A stretch of DNA of 64,000 bases from NCBI GenBank assembly GCA_011523545.1, contig WTGN01000032.1:1-64000 (forward strand). Direction: 5' to 3'. A program made the translations under genes and the position numbers. The notes beneath the pieces are model-generated. The model saw only the letters and a program-made list of their open reading frames with translations, ran no database searches and was not told where the DNA came from. This document shows positions 28,853 through 38,516 of the stretch, piece by piece. Source of the DNA: Chloroflexota bacterium. Lineage in GTDB: Bacteria; Chloroflexota; Anaerolineae; Aggregatilineales; Phototrophicaceae. Positions within the stretch are counted from its first letter, which is position 1; every line of letters begins with the position of its first letter.

Positions 28853-30244
28853 TTGAATCGTTTGAGCCGAACCTTGTCTCGGCGTCTCATCTTTGTCGCT
28901 ATGTCCTTCGCCATGCTTTTCCTGCATGGCGGGGCTTCTACCTTCGCCGCGTCGACCGACGATTCGGCGGCGGGGGTCAACCCTTTCATCCCGCTGATGC
29001 TCGCTTTGGGCGTGATTTTGCTGGCATCGCGAGCGGGCGGCGCCATCGCCCGCCTGTTGAATCAGCCGCGCGTCCTGGGCCAGCTGATCGTAGGCGTCGT
29101 CCTGGGGCCGACCGTGCTCGATATGCTGCACTGGGGCATCCTCCAGGGCGTTGATCTGCAAGGTACGATCAAAGAATTCGCCGAGCTTGGTGTGCTGCTG
29201 CTGATGTTCAACATCGGCTTGGAAGTGCATCTCAGCGAATTGGTGAAGGTGGGCAAAGTGGCTGTTTTCGCTGGCGTGCTGGGCGTGGTCGTGCCGATAG
29301 CGTTCACCGCCGCCGTGGTCATCCCGGCCGGATATGACATGATTCCGGCCTTATTCGCTGGCGTCACCCTGGCCGCCACCTCCGTCAGCATATCAGCGCA
29401 GGTTTTGCTGGAGCTGGGCTACCTGCATACCAAAGAAGGCAACGCCCTGCTGGCCACCGCCCTCATTGACGATGTGCTGGCCATCCTGGCGGTATCGCTG
29501 ACGCTGGTGCTGGCTGGCGCCGGAAGCGCGGACGGCGGCGGCGACCTCAGCCAGCTGCTGGTGATCATCGCGCAAATGGCGGGTTACATCGTGGTCGCAT
29601 TCTTGCTGGCATGGTATGTCCTGCCGCGAGCCATGACCTGGATCCAGCGCCGGCCACAGCTTTCGCAAGCTTATGGCATACCTATTTTCGCCCTCATCAG
29701 CGCCTTGCTCTTCGGCTGGTCTGCCGAGTACCTGGGCGGCGTCGCAGCGATCACCGGCGCCTTTATCGCCGGCGTCGGCTTGAGCAAATTGTCGACCGGC
29801 ATGAAGCACGATATCGAACAGACGATGAGCCATCTGGCTTATGTATTTCTGGTGCCGATATTCTTCGTTGATGTCGGTTTGGAAACTGACCTCAGCAATT
29901 TTCCGCTTGAGGCGCTGCCCTTCATGCTGCTGCTCTTGTTGATGGCGGTGCTCAGCAAGGTGCTTGGCGCCGGCTTTGGCGCGCGCATGGGCGGCTTCAA
30001 TCTGCGCGAATCGCTGAGCGTGGGCATCTGCATGGTGTCCCGCGGCGAAGTCGGCTTGATCATCATCTCAATCGGCTTGTCGAGCGGCCTCATCGACGGC
30101 GGCAGCGAACTCTATGCCGCGCTCTTCATGGTCATACTCTTGACGACGGTCTTGACGCCGCCGATGGTGCGCTGGGTATTCCAAGGCAAGAATCAAGACG
30201 AAATCGCCAATCCCGCGCTGGCGGGCGCGGCGACAGGAGACTAA
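28853..30244 (+). CDS. Cation:proton antiporter (CPA2/KefB-like)
   Basis: LLNQPRVLGQLIVGVVLGPTVLDML...ELGVLLLMFNIGLEVHLSEL...GAFIAGVGLS...VFLVPIFFVDVGLETDL. Tracked ORF starts at 28682 inside a dispersed repeat; TTG at 28853 preceding a signal/TM segment is more plausible. Confidence 0.85.
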   Translation: MNRLSRTLSRRLIFVAMSFAMLFLHGGASTFAASTDDSAAGVNPFIPLMLALGVILLASRAGGAIARLLNQPRVLGQLIVGVVLGPTVLDMLHWGILQGVDLQGTIKEFAELGVLLLMFNIGLEVHLSELVKVGKVAVFAGVLGVVVPIAFTAAVVIPAGYDMIPALFAGVTLAATSVSISAQVLLELGYLHTKEGNALLATALIDDVLAILAVSLTLVLAGAGSADGGGDLSQLLVIIAQMAGYIVVAFLLAWYVLPRAMTWIQRRPQLSQAYGIPIFALISALLFGWSAEYLGGVAAITGAFIAGVGLSKLSTGMKHDIEQTMSHLAYVFLVPIFFVDVGLETDLSNFPLEALPFMLLLLLMAVLSKVLGAGFGARMGGFNLRESLSVGICMVSRGEVGLIIISIGLSSGLIDGGSELYAALFMVILLTTVLTPPMVRWVFQGKNQDEIANPALAGAATGD

Positions 30245-30249
30245 ACATA

Positions 30250-30633
30250 ATGAAACTGATCATCCTCATCACCTCCAACGTGGAAAACGGCCTGGATGTC
30301 GCCGTTCGCTGGCAAGAGGCGGGCGCGCCCGGCGTCACCGTGCTCAAGAGCTTCGGCCTCTACAGCTTGCAGCGCAAAATGATGGGGGACAGTCTCGAAG
30401 TGCCGCTGCACATCGCCAGCTCCATGAGCAGCATGATGGCCTACGTCCTGCGCGAGATGGAACTCAACAATCATGTCTTGCTGTCAGTCGTGCCGAAGGA
30501 ACTGGTGCCGACGCTGCTGGACGAAGCGCGCGCGGTCATGGGCGACCTGCTGGAGCCGAACCACGGCGTAGCCTTCGTCGTGCCGCTTGACGAGGCGATC
30601 GGCGTGCGCCAGCCTGAAAACGGGGATGGCTAA
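30250..30633 (+). CDS. PII-like small protein, function unknown
   Basis: 127 aa alpha/beta protein MKLIILITSNVENGLDVAVRWQEAGAPGVTVLKSFGLYSLQ... immediately (5 nt) after the antiporter stop; family call by pattern only. Confidence 0.5.
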   Translation: MKLIILITSNVENGLDVAVRWQEAGAPGVTVLKSFGLYSLQRKMMGDSLEVPLHIASSMSSMMAYVLREMELNNHVLLSVVPKELVPTLLDEARAVMGDLLEPNHGVAFVVPLDEAIGVRQPENGDG

Positions 30634-30636
30634 AGC

Positions 30637-31842
30637 TCACCACTGCGGCGCCCCCGGCGGAAAGACCGCGTAAGGCACATTTCGCCATATGCTTTCCAAC
30701 CTTTGAGCCGTCGGACAAAACAGATCTGATCGATACCCTTCCGCGCAGTACTGTCTGAGCAAGCTCAACATGTAATTTTTTTCAAAGTATTTCGTCCCAC
30801 GATTCGGGTTTAGACCAGTCGCAAGGGCGCTGGCCATGAGTACAGCCGCGCCCGTTCCCATTTTGGTGCACAACGCTTCCTCGTCTGCTTGCGACGCAAA
30901 GTATTTGCCCTCTTCATGCGTATGTATGTGGCAAGCCTCATGGCCCAGCGCGCCGGCCGTTGAGACTTGATCAAACTCAGCGGGCCCACCGTGGCGTATA
31001 ATCCAACTCATAAAGCAAGTTTGCACGCGGGCTTTTCGTTCGCGGTCATTGGCGAAGGCCCAGCATGTTGTCGTCTGTCCATCACGATAGGGCTCAACGT
31101 GTACGGGTTCTTCAACAATTGAGTCCAGTCCGCTTATCACGTAGTTGTACCAGGAAGGCGCTACGCTCTTCATAAATCTAAGCGTCGCTTCAATGTGTTG
31201 ACGAAATCGACCCGATCCCTCTATCCTGGGCACCGGTCCCGTAAGCGCGATCCCGGAAGTCTGCGGCAGACCAGCGCATTGATTAATCTGATAAGTCCAA
31301 TAGCCCTGCGCTCTTTCTACGTCGGTTGGGCAGTGCCAACCAAGGGAACAGCAATTGCCTCCGGTTGCCGGCACGGGCGGGGCGCATTGCCCGCTCTGAA
31401 ATGCCTGGTAGCCGGCAATCCACTCCTGATCGCTTAGGCATTGGCGATCAACAAAGCAGCAATTGTCGATTACCTGACCGGCTGGCGCTGAAACAGGCGC
31501 GGAAGCCTGTGCAACGGGCTGGCTGGCAGGGCATTCGTTGCGCTGGAATGCGTGCCAGCCATTGACCCAATCCTGGTCGGTCGCGCAAGAACGGTTGACG
31601 TAGCAGCAGTTGTCAATTGTCTGACCGGCCGGCGCTGAAACAGGCGCGGAAGCCTGGGCAACGGGCTGGCTGGCGGGGCATTCGTTGCGCTGAAATGCGT
31701 GCCAGCCGTTGATCCATTCCTGATCGGTCACGCAAGAACGGTTGACGAAGCAGCAGTTGTCAATTATGGCGTTTTGCTGCGCCGATGACGGAGCGAAAAG
31801 CACAAGACTCACGACTATTAGCGCGAAAGTTTTCGCTCTCAT
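30637..31842 (-). CDS. Secreted protein with four Cys-Cys repeats and a C-terminal HExxH (HEACH) domain
   Basis: Signal peptide MRAKTFALIVVSLVLFAPSSAQ; repeats IDNCCFVNRSCVTDQEWINGWHAFQRNECP; C-terminal GALGHEACHIHTHEEGKYFASQADEEALC. Confidence 0.8.
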   Translation of the reverse strand: MRAKTFALIVVSLVLFAPSSAQQNAIIDNCCFVNRSCVTDQEWINGWHAFQRNECPASQPVAQASAPVSAPAGQTIDNCCYVNRSCATDQDWVNGWHAFQRNECPASQPVAQASAPVSAPAGQVIDNCCFVDRQCLSDQEWIAGYQAFQSGQCAPPVPATGGNCCSLGWHCPTDVERAQGYWTYQINQCAGLPQTSGIALTGPVPRIEGSGRFRQHIEATLRFMKSVAPSWYNYVISGLDSIVEEPVHVEPYRDGQTTTCWAFANDRERKARVQTCFMSWIIRHGGPAEFDQVSTAGALGHEACHIHTHEEGKYFASQADEEALCTKMGTGAAVLMASALATGLNPNRGTKYFEKNYMLSLLRQYCAEGYRSDLFCPTAQRLESIWRNVPYAVFPPGAPQW

Positions 31843-31979
31843 TTACTACTCCGTATGACCATTCATTTATAGAATGTCGAGATTCTATCTCAGCACTGAC
31901 GAATTCGCTAAAGATCATCGCAGTTGGAGAACATCAAGCGCTGCGCCGCGCGCCTGAAGAAATGACCGCTGTGCGCCCG

Positions 31980-33086
31980 TTACAAGCCTTGCACGTTTCG
32001 AAGCGTCGCACAGAACAGCTCGGGTCTAAACCCATACCCTGCCGATTTGTCCGCGCACCAACCTCTAATTAAGGCCATATCATTTTCATAATGCACATCC
32101 CACCAGTTAGACCACCCAAGGCTCGGGTCTTGAGCTTGTCTTCTGTGAAATTCAATGCGAAGGGGTAGGTCAGCGCCTCGGTAGTATTTGTTGCATTCCT
32201 CTTCCTCGCGTTCCGCCGTCGGAAAATGGATCCCGGCATCACGAAGATATATGTGGCAAGCCTCATGGGCCAATACCCCAACCGTTGTCATTTGATCGTA
32301 CTCGGGGGGACCAGTCCCCCATATAGTCCAAGTCAGCCAGCAAGTTTCCATGGTGACTCTTCTTTGGCGACCATTCGCCGTTGCGAGGCACCCCAGCATA
32401 TCATCCGTCCAATTGCCGTCGCGCCTGTCAGCCCCCCAAACGCCGCCGACGGGGGTGGGAACTTCAACGATTGAGTCCATCCCGTTTACCACGTAGTGGT
32501 ACCACTCCGGCGATAGGCGCTTCAACCAATTTAGCGACGCAATAATGTGGGCTACAAATATGTCCGAACCCGATATCCTGGGCAAGGATCCTGAAGGCGT
32601 CGCCCGCTGCGGCTGGCCCGGCGCGGCGCATTGCCCGTACTGAAATGCCTGGTAGCCGGCAATCCAGTCCTGATTGCTTTGGCATTGGCGATCAACGTAG
32701 CAGCAATTGTCGATTGGCTGACCGGCCGGCGCTGAAACTGGCGCGGAGGCCTGGGCAACGGGCTGGCTGGCCGGGCATTCGTTGCGCTGGAAAGCGTGCC
32801 AGCCATTGACCCAATCTTGATTCGTCGCGCAAGAACGGTTGACGTAGCAGCAGTTGTCAATTGGCTGACCGGCCGGCGCTGATACAGATGCGGAAGCCTG
32901 GGCAACGGGCTGGCTGGCAGGGCATTCGTTGCGCTGAAATGCGTGCCAGCCATTGATCCATTCCTGATCGGTCACGCAAGAACGGTTGACGAAGCAGCAG
33001 TTGTCAATTATGGCGTTTTGCTGCGCCGATGACGGAGCGAAAAGCACAAGACTCACGACTATTAGCGCGAAAGTTTTCGCTCTCAT
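31980..33086 (-). CDS. Paralogous secreted protein with three Cys-Cys repeats and a C-terminal HExxH (HEACH) domain
   Basis: Same signal peptide and repeats as 30637-31842; C-terminal GVLAHEACHIYLRDAGIHFPTAEREEEEC. Confidence 0.8.
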   Translation of the reverse strand: MRAKTFALIVVSLVLFAPSSAQQNAIIDNCCFVNRSCVTDQEWINGWHAFQRNECPASQPVAQASASVSAPAGQPIDNCCYVNRSCATNQDWVNGWHAFQRNECPASQPVAQASAPVSAPAGQPIDNCCYVDRQCQSNQDWIAGYQAFQYGQCAAPGQPQRATPSGSLPRISGSDIFVAHIIASLNWLKRLSPEWYHYVVNGMDSIVEVPTPVGGVWGADRRDGNWTDDMLGCLATANGRQRRVTMETCWLTWTIWGTGPPEYDQMTTVGVLAHEACHIYLRDAGIHFPTAEREEEECNKYYRGADLPLRIEFHRRQAQDPSLGWSNWWDVHYENDMALIRGWCADKSAGYGFRPELFCATLRNVQGL

Positions 33087-33259
33087 TTACTACTCCGTAT
33101 GACCATTCATTTATAGAATGCCGAGATTTTATCTCAGCACTGACGAATTCGCTAAAGATTATCGGAGTTGGAGAACATCAAGCGCTGCGCCGCGCGCCTC
33201 ATGGAACGGCCATCTCGCTCTTGAGCTTGGCGCGGTTTCGATTATGATAAAGGAATACT

Positions 33260-33332
33260 AGGGAAGTAGCTCAATCGGCAGAGCAGGTGCCTTTGGAGCA
33301 CAAGGTTAAAGGTTCGAGTCCTTTCTTCCCTG
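33260..33332 (+). tRNA. tRNA-Gln (anticodon TTG)
   Basis: AGGGAAG/CTTCCCT acceptor stem, GCTC/GAGC D-stem, GTGC-CTTTGGA-GCAC anticodon arm (anticodon TTG), AAAGG-TTCGAGT-CCTTT T-arm; CCA not fully encoded. Confidence 0.87.
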
Positions 33333-33384
33333 CACATAGCATTCAGCAAGTCCGCTGCGGCGGGCTTTCTGCTTGATTGAGCCG

Positions 33385-34161
33385 TCAGGCGGGCATTGCC
33401 TGCGGGCTCGGCAGCGCTGGTTGGAAGTCGAAGGTCAGGATGCTGCGTATGGCGGCGTGCGCTGGCGCGGCCGGGCGGATCAGTTCGGCGGCATGCCATA
33501 AAGTGGCATCGTTGAAGAGATAGCTGTCCAGCGCCTCCTCGAGACGGAAACTGGTCAATTGGCGGCGCTCATCATCATAGATGGAGACCTCGCCGCCCTC
33601 CGCATTCACCAGTTCCGCCAGATGCACTGTCACAAAAGCGGCGCCATCGCGATGGATGCCTTCGGGCGTCGGATGAGCCAGCTCCCCGAGATCAGCGGTC
33701 ACGCGAATGAGATGCGTCTGCACTTCCCAATCCGCGCGCGACTGCGCCGGGTCCAGCGGGAACTGCGCGAAGTCGAAGCGAATCAAGGCCTGCAGAAACG
33801 GGTTTTCAAAGCTGGTATCCAAGAGTGGGGCGAACTTGCGCGTGATGCCGCCGGTGACGCGATTGATGTCGGCGCTCTGAAAATAATCTTGATGCGGCAA
33901 GCGAGATAGCACGCCGTTGGCGGGCGAAAACAAAAATCGCCCATAACGCCGGCGGCGATAGCGACCGCCATCGGGCAGGTATTCATCGGCCGGCAGATCA
34001 GCATAATCGATCAAGAGGCTCAGCCAGGCCTGCTGCAATTCTTCGCTGACGTGCAGGTCGCCGCTGCGTACGAGACTATAGCCCTGGCGTGAGAGCTCAG
34101 ATTTGATGTCCTGAGTGGTTGATATGCCCATCACCCCTGCCTTAGGCGGTGATCTGGGCAA
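33385..34161 (-). CDS. 2OG-Fe(II) dioxygenase family protein
   Basis: HxD motif in AHPTPEGIHRDGAAFVTVHL, ...NAEGGEVSIYD..., distal His LWHAAE and Arg IRSILTFDF, consistent with PF10014-type 2OG-Fe dioxygenases. Confidence 0.8.
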   Translation of the reverse strand: MPRSPPKAGVMGISTTQDIKSELSRQGYSLVRSGDLHVSEELQQAWLSLLIDYADLPADEYLPDGGRYRRRRYGRFLFSPANGVLSRLPHQDYFQSADINRVTGGITRKFAPLLDTSFENPFLQALIRFDFAQFPLDPAQSRADWEVQTHLIRVTADLGELAHPTPEGIHRDGAAFVTVHLAELVNAEGGEVSIYDDERRQLTSFRLEEALDSYLFNDATLWHAAELIRPAAPAHAAIRSILTFDFQPALPSPQAMPA

Positions 34162-35305
34162 TCAGACCGCCCAGAATCTCAATGCCGGCTTGCAGCTCCA
34201 CCCGGGGCAAAAAGCTGAAAGACAGGCGGAGATGATGCGCGCCCGCCACGGGATCCACAAAGAAGCCTTTGCCCGAAGCGAAGTAGACATTCCGCGCCTG
34301 CGCTCGCGCTTCCAATTCGTCCACGCCCACCGATTGTGGCAGGCGCAGCCAGATAAAATAGCCGCCTGCGGGCCGCGTCCAGTCGACGCCCGCCGGCATG
34401 GACGCATCAAGGGCCGCCAGTGCGACATCGCGCCGGCGCCGGTATTGCCCGCGCAGCCACTCAACATGCCCCTCCCAAGCGTCGCTGCGGCAATAATCCG
34501 CGACGACGGCGGCCGAGAATGGATTGGCGCCCCCGCCCATACGCAGCATCCCGCTGTCAACGAAGCGCCTGACCCGCTCCGCCGACGCGATTAGCCAGCC
34601 AATCCTTAAGCCCGGCGCCAGTGTTTTGGAGAAGCTGCCGAGGCGCAGGACGTTCTCCCCGCCCGCTAACTCATAGAAGCTCGGTGGCAGTGGGCCGCCA
34701 AAGCGGATGTCATTGTAGACATCGTCCTCGACGATGGCGAAGCCGTACTCGCGGCTCAATTCGATGACCGCCCCCCGCCGTTCCCGCGACATCGTGATGC
34801 CGGATGGATTCTGAAAATTGGGCACCACATAGTAGAAGCGTGGCGCTTTGCCGGCCGCCGCCAGCCGCCGAAGCATACGCGCGAGATCGCTGACGACAAG
34901 CCCATCGTCATCAATTGGCACGGGGCAAATCTCGAGCCGGTGATCGCGAAAGATATGCAGGGCGTCGCGGTAGGAGGGCGCGTCCACCAGCACCGCGTCG
35001 CCGGGCCGGGTCAACTGCTGCGTGATCATGCCGACGCCCCCGGTCGAGCCGCCGATAATCATCAGGTTTTCGCGGCTGATGCCGAGCGTTTCGTTTCGGT
35101 TAAAGCGCTCAACCAGGAAGTCGATCAGCTGGCTGTCGCCCTGTTCATCGCCGTAATTCAAGTAGCGGCCGACGCCCCGCCCCGCCCAACCAGCCGATAT
35201 GATGCGCTGAAGATCGTCAACCGGCAGCAGTTCGCGCGAGGGATGCCCGGCGAAAAGCGGAATGCTGCCGGCGACTATGCCCTGCGGTGTGGCTTCGGGC
35301 TTCAT
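34142..35305 (-). CDS. PLP-dependent aminotransferase (class I, LysN-like)
   Basis: YGDEQGDSQLIDFLVERF...ISRENLMIIGGSTGGVGMITQ...VPNFQNPSGITMSRERR...YGFAIVEDDVYNDIRF...RLGSFSKTLAPGLRIGWLIA. Confidence 0.92.
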   Translation of the reverse strand: MKPEATPQGIVAGSIPLFAGHPSRELLPVDDLQRIISAGWAGRGVGRYLNYGDEQGDSQLIDFLVERFNRNETLGISRENLMIIGGSTGGVGMITQQLTRPGDAVLVDAPSYRDALHIFRDHRLEICPVPIDDDGLVVSDLARMLRRLAAAGKAPRFYYVVPNFQNPSGITMSRERRGAVIELSREYGFAIVEDDVYNDIRFGGPLPPSFYELAGGENVLRLGSFSKTLAPGLRIGWLIASAERVRRFVDSGMLRMGGGANPFSAAVVADYCRSDAWEGHVEWLRGQYRRRRDVALAALDASMPAGVDWTRPAGGYFIWLRLPQSVGVDELEARAQARNVYFASGKGFFVDPVAGAHHLRLSFSFLPRVELQAGIEILGGLIAQITA

Positions 35306-36724
35306 TTATTGCGGCCTGGCCTCCGGCGGCAGCGGACTGATGTAACGCTGGCCGGCGCGCGTCCGCTCAAAGTCGTCTTTGGCCGCCTTCAGCACATCCG
35401 GTTTTACCAGCAGATCCAGCCCGGCCAGCGCCATCGTTTTGGCGGCGAATATCATGCCCTTGGCGCCAATGCTTGAGCCGGAAGACGCCACCGTCTGCCA
35501 GCTGTGCCCGGGTGTGCCGAGGGGCCAGCAGGTCGTCGTGATCTGCCCCGTCGGCGTGATCCAACTGACATCGGCGACCTCGGTCGAGCCGCCCAGCCGC
35601 GGCGGCGTCGGCGAATGCGCATAGACGCCTTCCCACAGCGGGTCCTCCATCGCGGCCGGCGCCAGCTCGGCGCTGGTGGAGCGCTTCATCCAATCAAAAC
35701 CATGCTGGACGGAACCAGTGGGAAAGGTGGCCTGCAGCTCGCGCGCGAACTGGCGTTCCTGCTCGCTGAAGCGCATGTCGTCCACCGCCGCCATCTTCTG
35801 ATACAGAAGATCCGACAGCGTCTTGTTGGGCAGCAAATCATAACAGCCGGTGATGAATTCAATCTCGTGCGTCGTGCCGCTCATCAAGGCCGCGCCTTTC
35901 GCGATATCCTGCATCCAGCGGTACATCTCGTCGACTTGTTCGCGCCGCGGCGCCCGCAGGAAATACCAGACTTGCGCGTAGGCCGGCACCACATTGGGCG
36001 CCTGCCCGCCACTGGTGACCACGCTATGAATCCGCGACTCCGGCGGGACATGCTCGCGCATATAATTGACGCCAGTGTCCATCAGCATGACGCCGTCGAG
36101 GGCGCTGCGGCCAAGCCAGGGCGAGCCACCGGCATGCGCGGCGACGCCGTGAAAGTTCACCTTAAAGGAGTTCATCGCCAGCGAAGAGCCATTCCAGACG
36201 ATGTTGGTATCGCCCGGATGCCAGCTAATAGCGGCGTCCAGATCGTCAAAGACGCCGTCGCGCGCCATGAAAGTCTTGCCGACCAGCGTCTCCTCAGCCG
36301 GGCAGCCATAAAAGCGAAGCCTGCCTTTGATACCGGCTTGCTGCATCGCCGCCTTCAATGCCATGACCGATGCCATGCAAGCGGTGCCGAAGAGATTGTG
36401 CCCGCAGCCATGCCCGGCGCCGCCGTCCTCCAGCGCCGTTTTCTGGCTGGATAGCGCCTGTGACAGCCCGGGCAGGGCATCATACTCGCCCAGAAAGCCG
36501 ATGATCGGCGCGCCTTCGCCCCATTCGGCGATGAAGGCCGTCCGCATCCCGCCCGCGCCCCAGCTGATGCTAAAGCCATCCTGCTCCATCTTGTCGGCAA
36601 GGAGCCGGGACGCGTATTCCTCTTGCAGCGCCACTTGCGGATGATCCCAAATATCTTTGGCGATAAACGTCAACTCTTCGTCTTTATCCCGAATGTGGCC
36701 AAGAATGACATCCTGCGCGTCCAT
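35306..36724 (-). CDS. M20-family amidohydrolase (AbgB-like)
   Basis: GFLGEYDALPGLSQ...GAGHGCGHNLFGTACMASVMALKAAM...CPAEETLVGKTFMARDGVFDDLDAAISWHPG...GVAAHAGGSPWLGRSALDG. Confidence 0.9.
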   Translation of the reverse strand: MDAQDVILGHIRDKDEELTFIAKDIWDHPQVALQEEYASRLLADKMEQDGFSISWGAGGMRTAFIAEWGEGAPIIGFLGEYDALPGLSQALSSQKTALEDGGAGHGCGHNLFGTACMASVMALKAAMQQAGIKGRLRFYGCPAEETLVGKTFMARDGVFDDLDAAISWHPGDTNIVWNGSSLAMNSFKVNFHGVAAHAGGSPWLGRSALDGVMLMDTGVNYMREHVPPESRIHSVVTSGGQAPNVVPAYAQVWYFLRAPRREQVDEMYRWMQDIAKGAALMSGTTHEIEFITGCYDLLPNKTLSDLLYQKMAAVDDMRFSEQERQFARELQATFPTGSVQHGFDWMKRSTSAELAPAAMEDPLWEGVYAHSPTPPRLGGSTEVADVSWITPTGQITTTCWPLGTPGHSWQTVASSGSSIGAKGMIFAAKTMALAGLDLLVKPDVLKAAKDDFERTRAGQRYISPLPPEARPQ

Positions 36725-36882
36725 TGTCGCTCCCCGTATCCGCGTCTGCCGAACGGTCTTGAGCTTAGCGCATGACGTCGCGATTTTGAATAGAGCAATG
36801 CGCCGGCGCGGCCTCAGAATGGACGCAATCTCGAATGCGGCGCGACCTTGCCAAAAGGGACGAGGCGGCTCTGATGTGGCTG

Positions 36883-36917
36883 AAAAAATGAGAGACGCCC
36901 CGCTGGGTGCGGGGCGC
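36883..36917 (-). terminator. Candidate intrinsic terminator for the 37080-38516 gene
   Basis: Minus strand GCCCCGC-accca-GCGGGGC hairpin followed by gtctctcaTTTTTTc. Confidence 0.5.
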
Positions 36918-37079
36918 CGGGGGGACGAAATAAATTTGCTTATAATAAACTTAGTTTGTTATTATTAGATTATCATCTTCTGCTGACGCCCGTCAAGAAA
37001 ATCTGTCCGAAATTCTTCCTAAGTTTTTGGACACTTCTACTGAAATATCCGCCGGGCCGGCGCTCCGGCTGGACGGAGC

Positions 37080-38516
37080 CTATTTCCCGGCCCCGGCCAT
37101 TTCCGTGACCTTGCCCAAAGCCTCCAGCATTTCTTCGACCGTGGTGAATTTCACCCGGCTGCGGCCCATGTCGGCGCCGCGCTGCAGTTCGATCTCGTCC
37201 AGGATTTTCCACTCGTCGAAAGATATGAATGATGGCTGGCGGGAACGGGCCAATTCGAGAATCGCTTCCTCGCGGCTGTCCCGCGGCTGCAGCACATCCC
37301 CGGTCTGCAAGTCTTCCAGGAAGCGCTCCGCCGTTTCGATGGCGTCGGGCTTGTTGGTGCCGATTATCCCGCTCGGCCCGCGCTTGATCCAGCCGACAAC
37401 GTAATTGCCGGTCAATCGCACTTTGCCTTCGTGCTTGGTCAATACGCGACCGCGGTCATTAGGGATCGTGCCCCAGCGATCGTAGAACGGGACATCGGGC
37501 AGCGGCACACCACGATAACCGACTGAGCGGAAAATCATATCGACAGGGATCGTCTCTGTTTGGTCGGTCGCGCGTGGACGCAGGTTGCCATGTTCATCCA
37601 GATATAGTTCGTTCTTGACGATCCTCAGCGCCGCGACCTTATCTACGCCGATGATGGCGCTGGGAGACACCAGAAAGCGCATGATGATGCGCCGGGACTT
37701 CCCGGTCAGCCCGCGATCGACATAGGACTGGAGGATTTTGACGTTGCGTATGGCGCTGCGGTCACGCGCCTTCTTCAAGTGCGTCGCGCTCAATTCATCA
37801 AGCGAGGCATCGTCGCAATCAACGATGATATCGGCATCGGCCATCTCGCCAAGTTCTTTAATCTCGGGGTTGGTGAAGGCGGCCTGGGCCGGCCCGCGGC
37901 GTCCGAGAATATAGATCTCTTCGACTTCACTGCGCCGTATCGAATCCAGCGCATAATTGGCGATATCGGTCCCGTAAAGCTCATCCGGCGTCCGCGCCAG
38001 GATACGGGCGACATCCATCGCTACATTGCCCACGCCGATCACCGCCACCCGCTTAATGCCGGTCAAATCGAAATCATAGTCGTGGTAATCGGGATGACCG
38101 TTGTACCAGCCGACGAACTCAGTGGCGGCGAAGCTGTTGCGCAGGTCCTCGCCCGGGATTCCCAGTTTTCTATCCGTCTGCGCGCCGACCGCGTAGATGA
38201 TGCCGCGATAATGCGCGCTCAGGTCAAAGCGGCTGAGGTCTTTGCCGAATTCGATATTGCCGTAAAAGCGGAAGCGCTCGTGCGAAGCGATGCGACTGTA
38301 TAGCTTGGTGACCGACTTAATCTTTTCGTGATCGGGCGCGACGCCGCCGCGAACCAGTCCAAAAGGCGTTGGCAGGCGCTCATACATGTCGACATGGATT
38401 TCCGGGTCGCGCTGTTTCAACAGGTGATCCGCGGCGTAAAATCCCGATGGGCCCGACCCGATGATCGCCACACGTATTTGCGACGCGTTATTCGTCATTG
38501 TGCTCCCCGCCGTCAT
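37080..38516 (-). CDS. Ferredoxin--NADP+ reductase, adrenodoxin reductase/FprA-like
   Basis: RVAIIGSGPSGFYAADHLLKQ...VDMYERLPTPFGLVRGGVAPDHEKIKSVTKLY...IGVGNVAMDVARIL...GRRGPAQAAFTNPEIKELGEM...GWIKRGPSGIIGTNKPDA. Confidence 0.94.
   Translation of the reverse strand: MTAGSTMTNNASQIRVAIIGSGPSGFYAADHLLKQRDPEIHVDMYERLPTPFGLVRGGVAPDHEKIKSVTKLYSRIASHERFRFYGNIEFGKDLSRFDLSAHYRGIIYAVGAQTDRKLGIPGEDLRNSFAATEFVGWYNGHPDYHDYDFDLTGIKRVAVIGVGNVAMDVARILARTPDELYGTDIANYALDSIRRSEVEEIYILGRRGPAQAAFTNPEIKELGEMADADIIVDCDDASLDELSATHLKKARDRSAIRNVKILQSYVDRGLTGKSRRIIMRFLVSPSAIIGVDKVAALRIVKNELYLDEHGNLRPRATDQTETIPVDMIFRSVGYRGVPLPDVPFYDRWGTIPNDRGRVLTKHEGKVRLTGNYVVGWIKRGPSGIIGTNKPDAIETAERFLEDLQTGDVLQPRDSREEAILELARSRQPSFISFDEWKILDEIELQRGADMGRSRVKFTTVEEMLEALGKVTEMAGAGK

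Noticed and set aside
33260-33332. tRNA-Gln as an integration site for a mobile element
   Set aside because: No integrase, attachment-site duplication or phage genes nearby.
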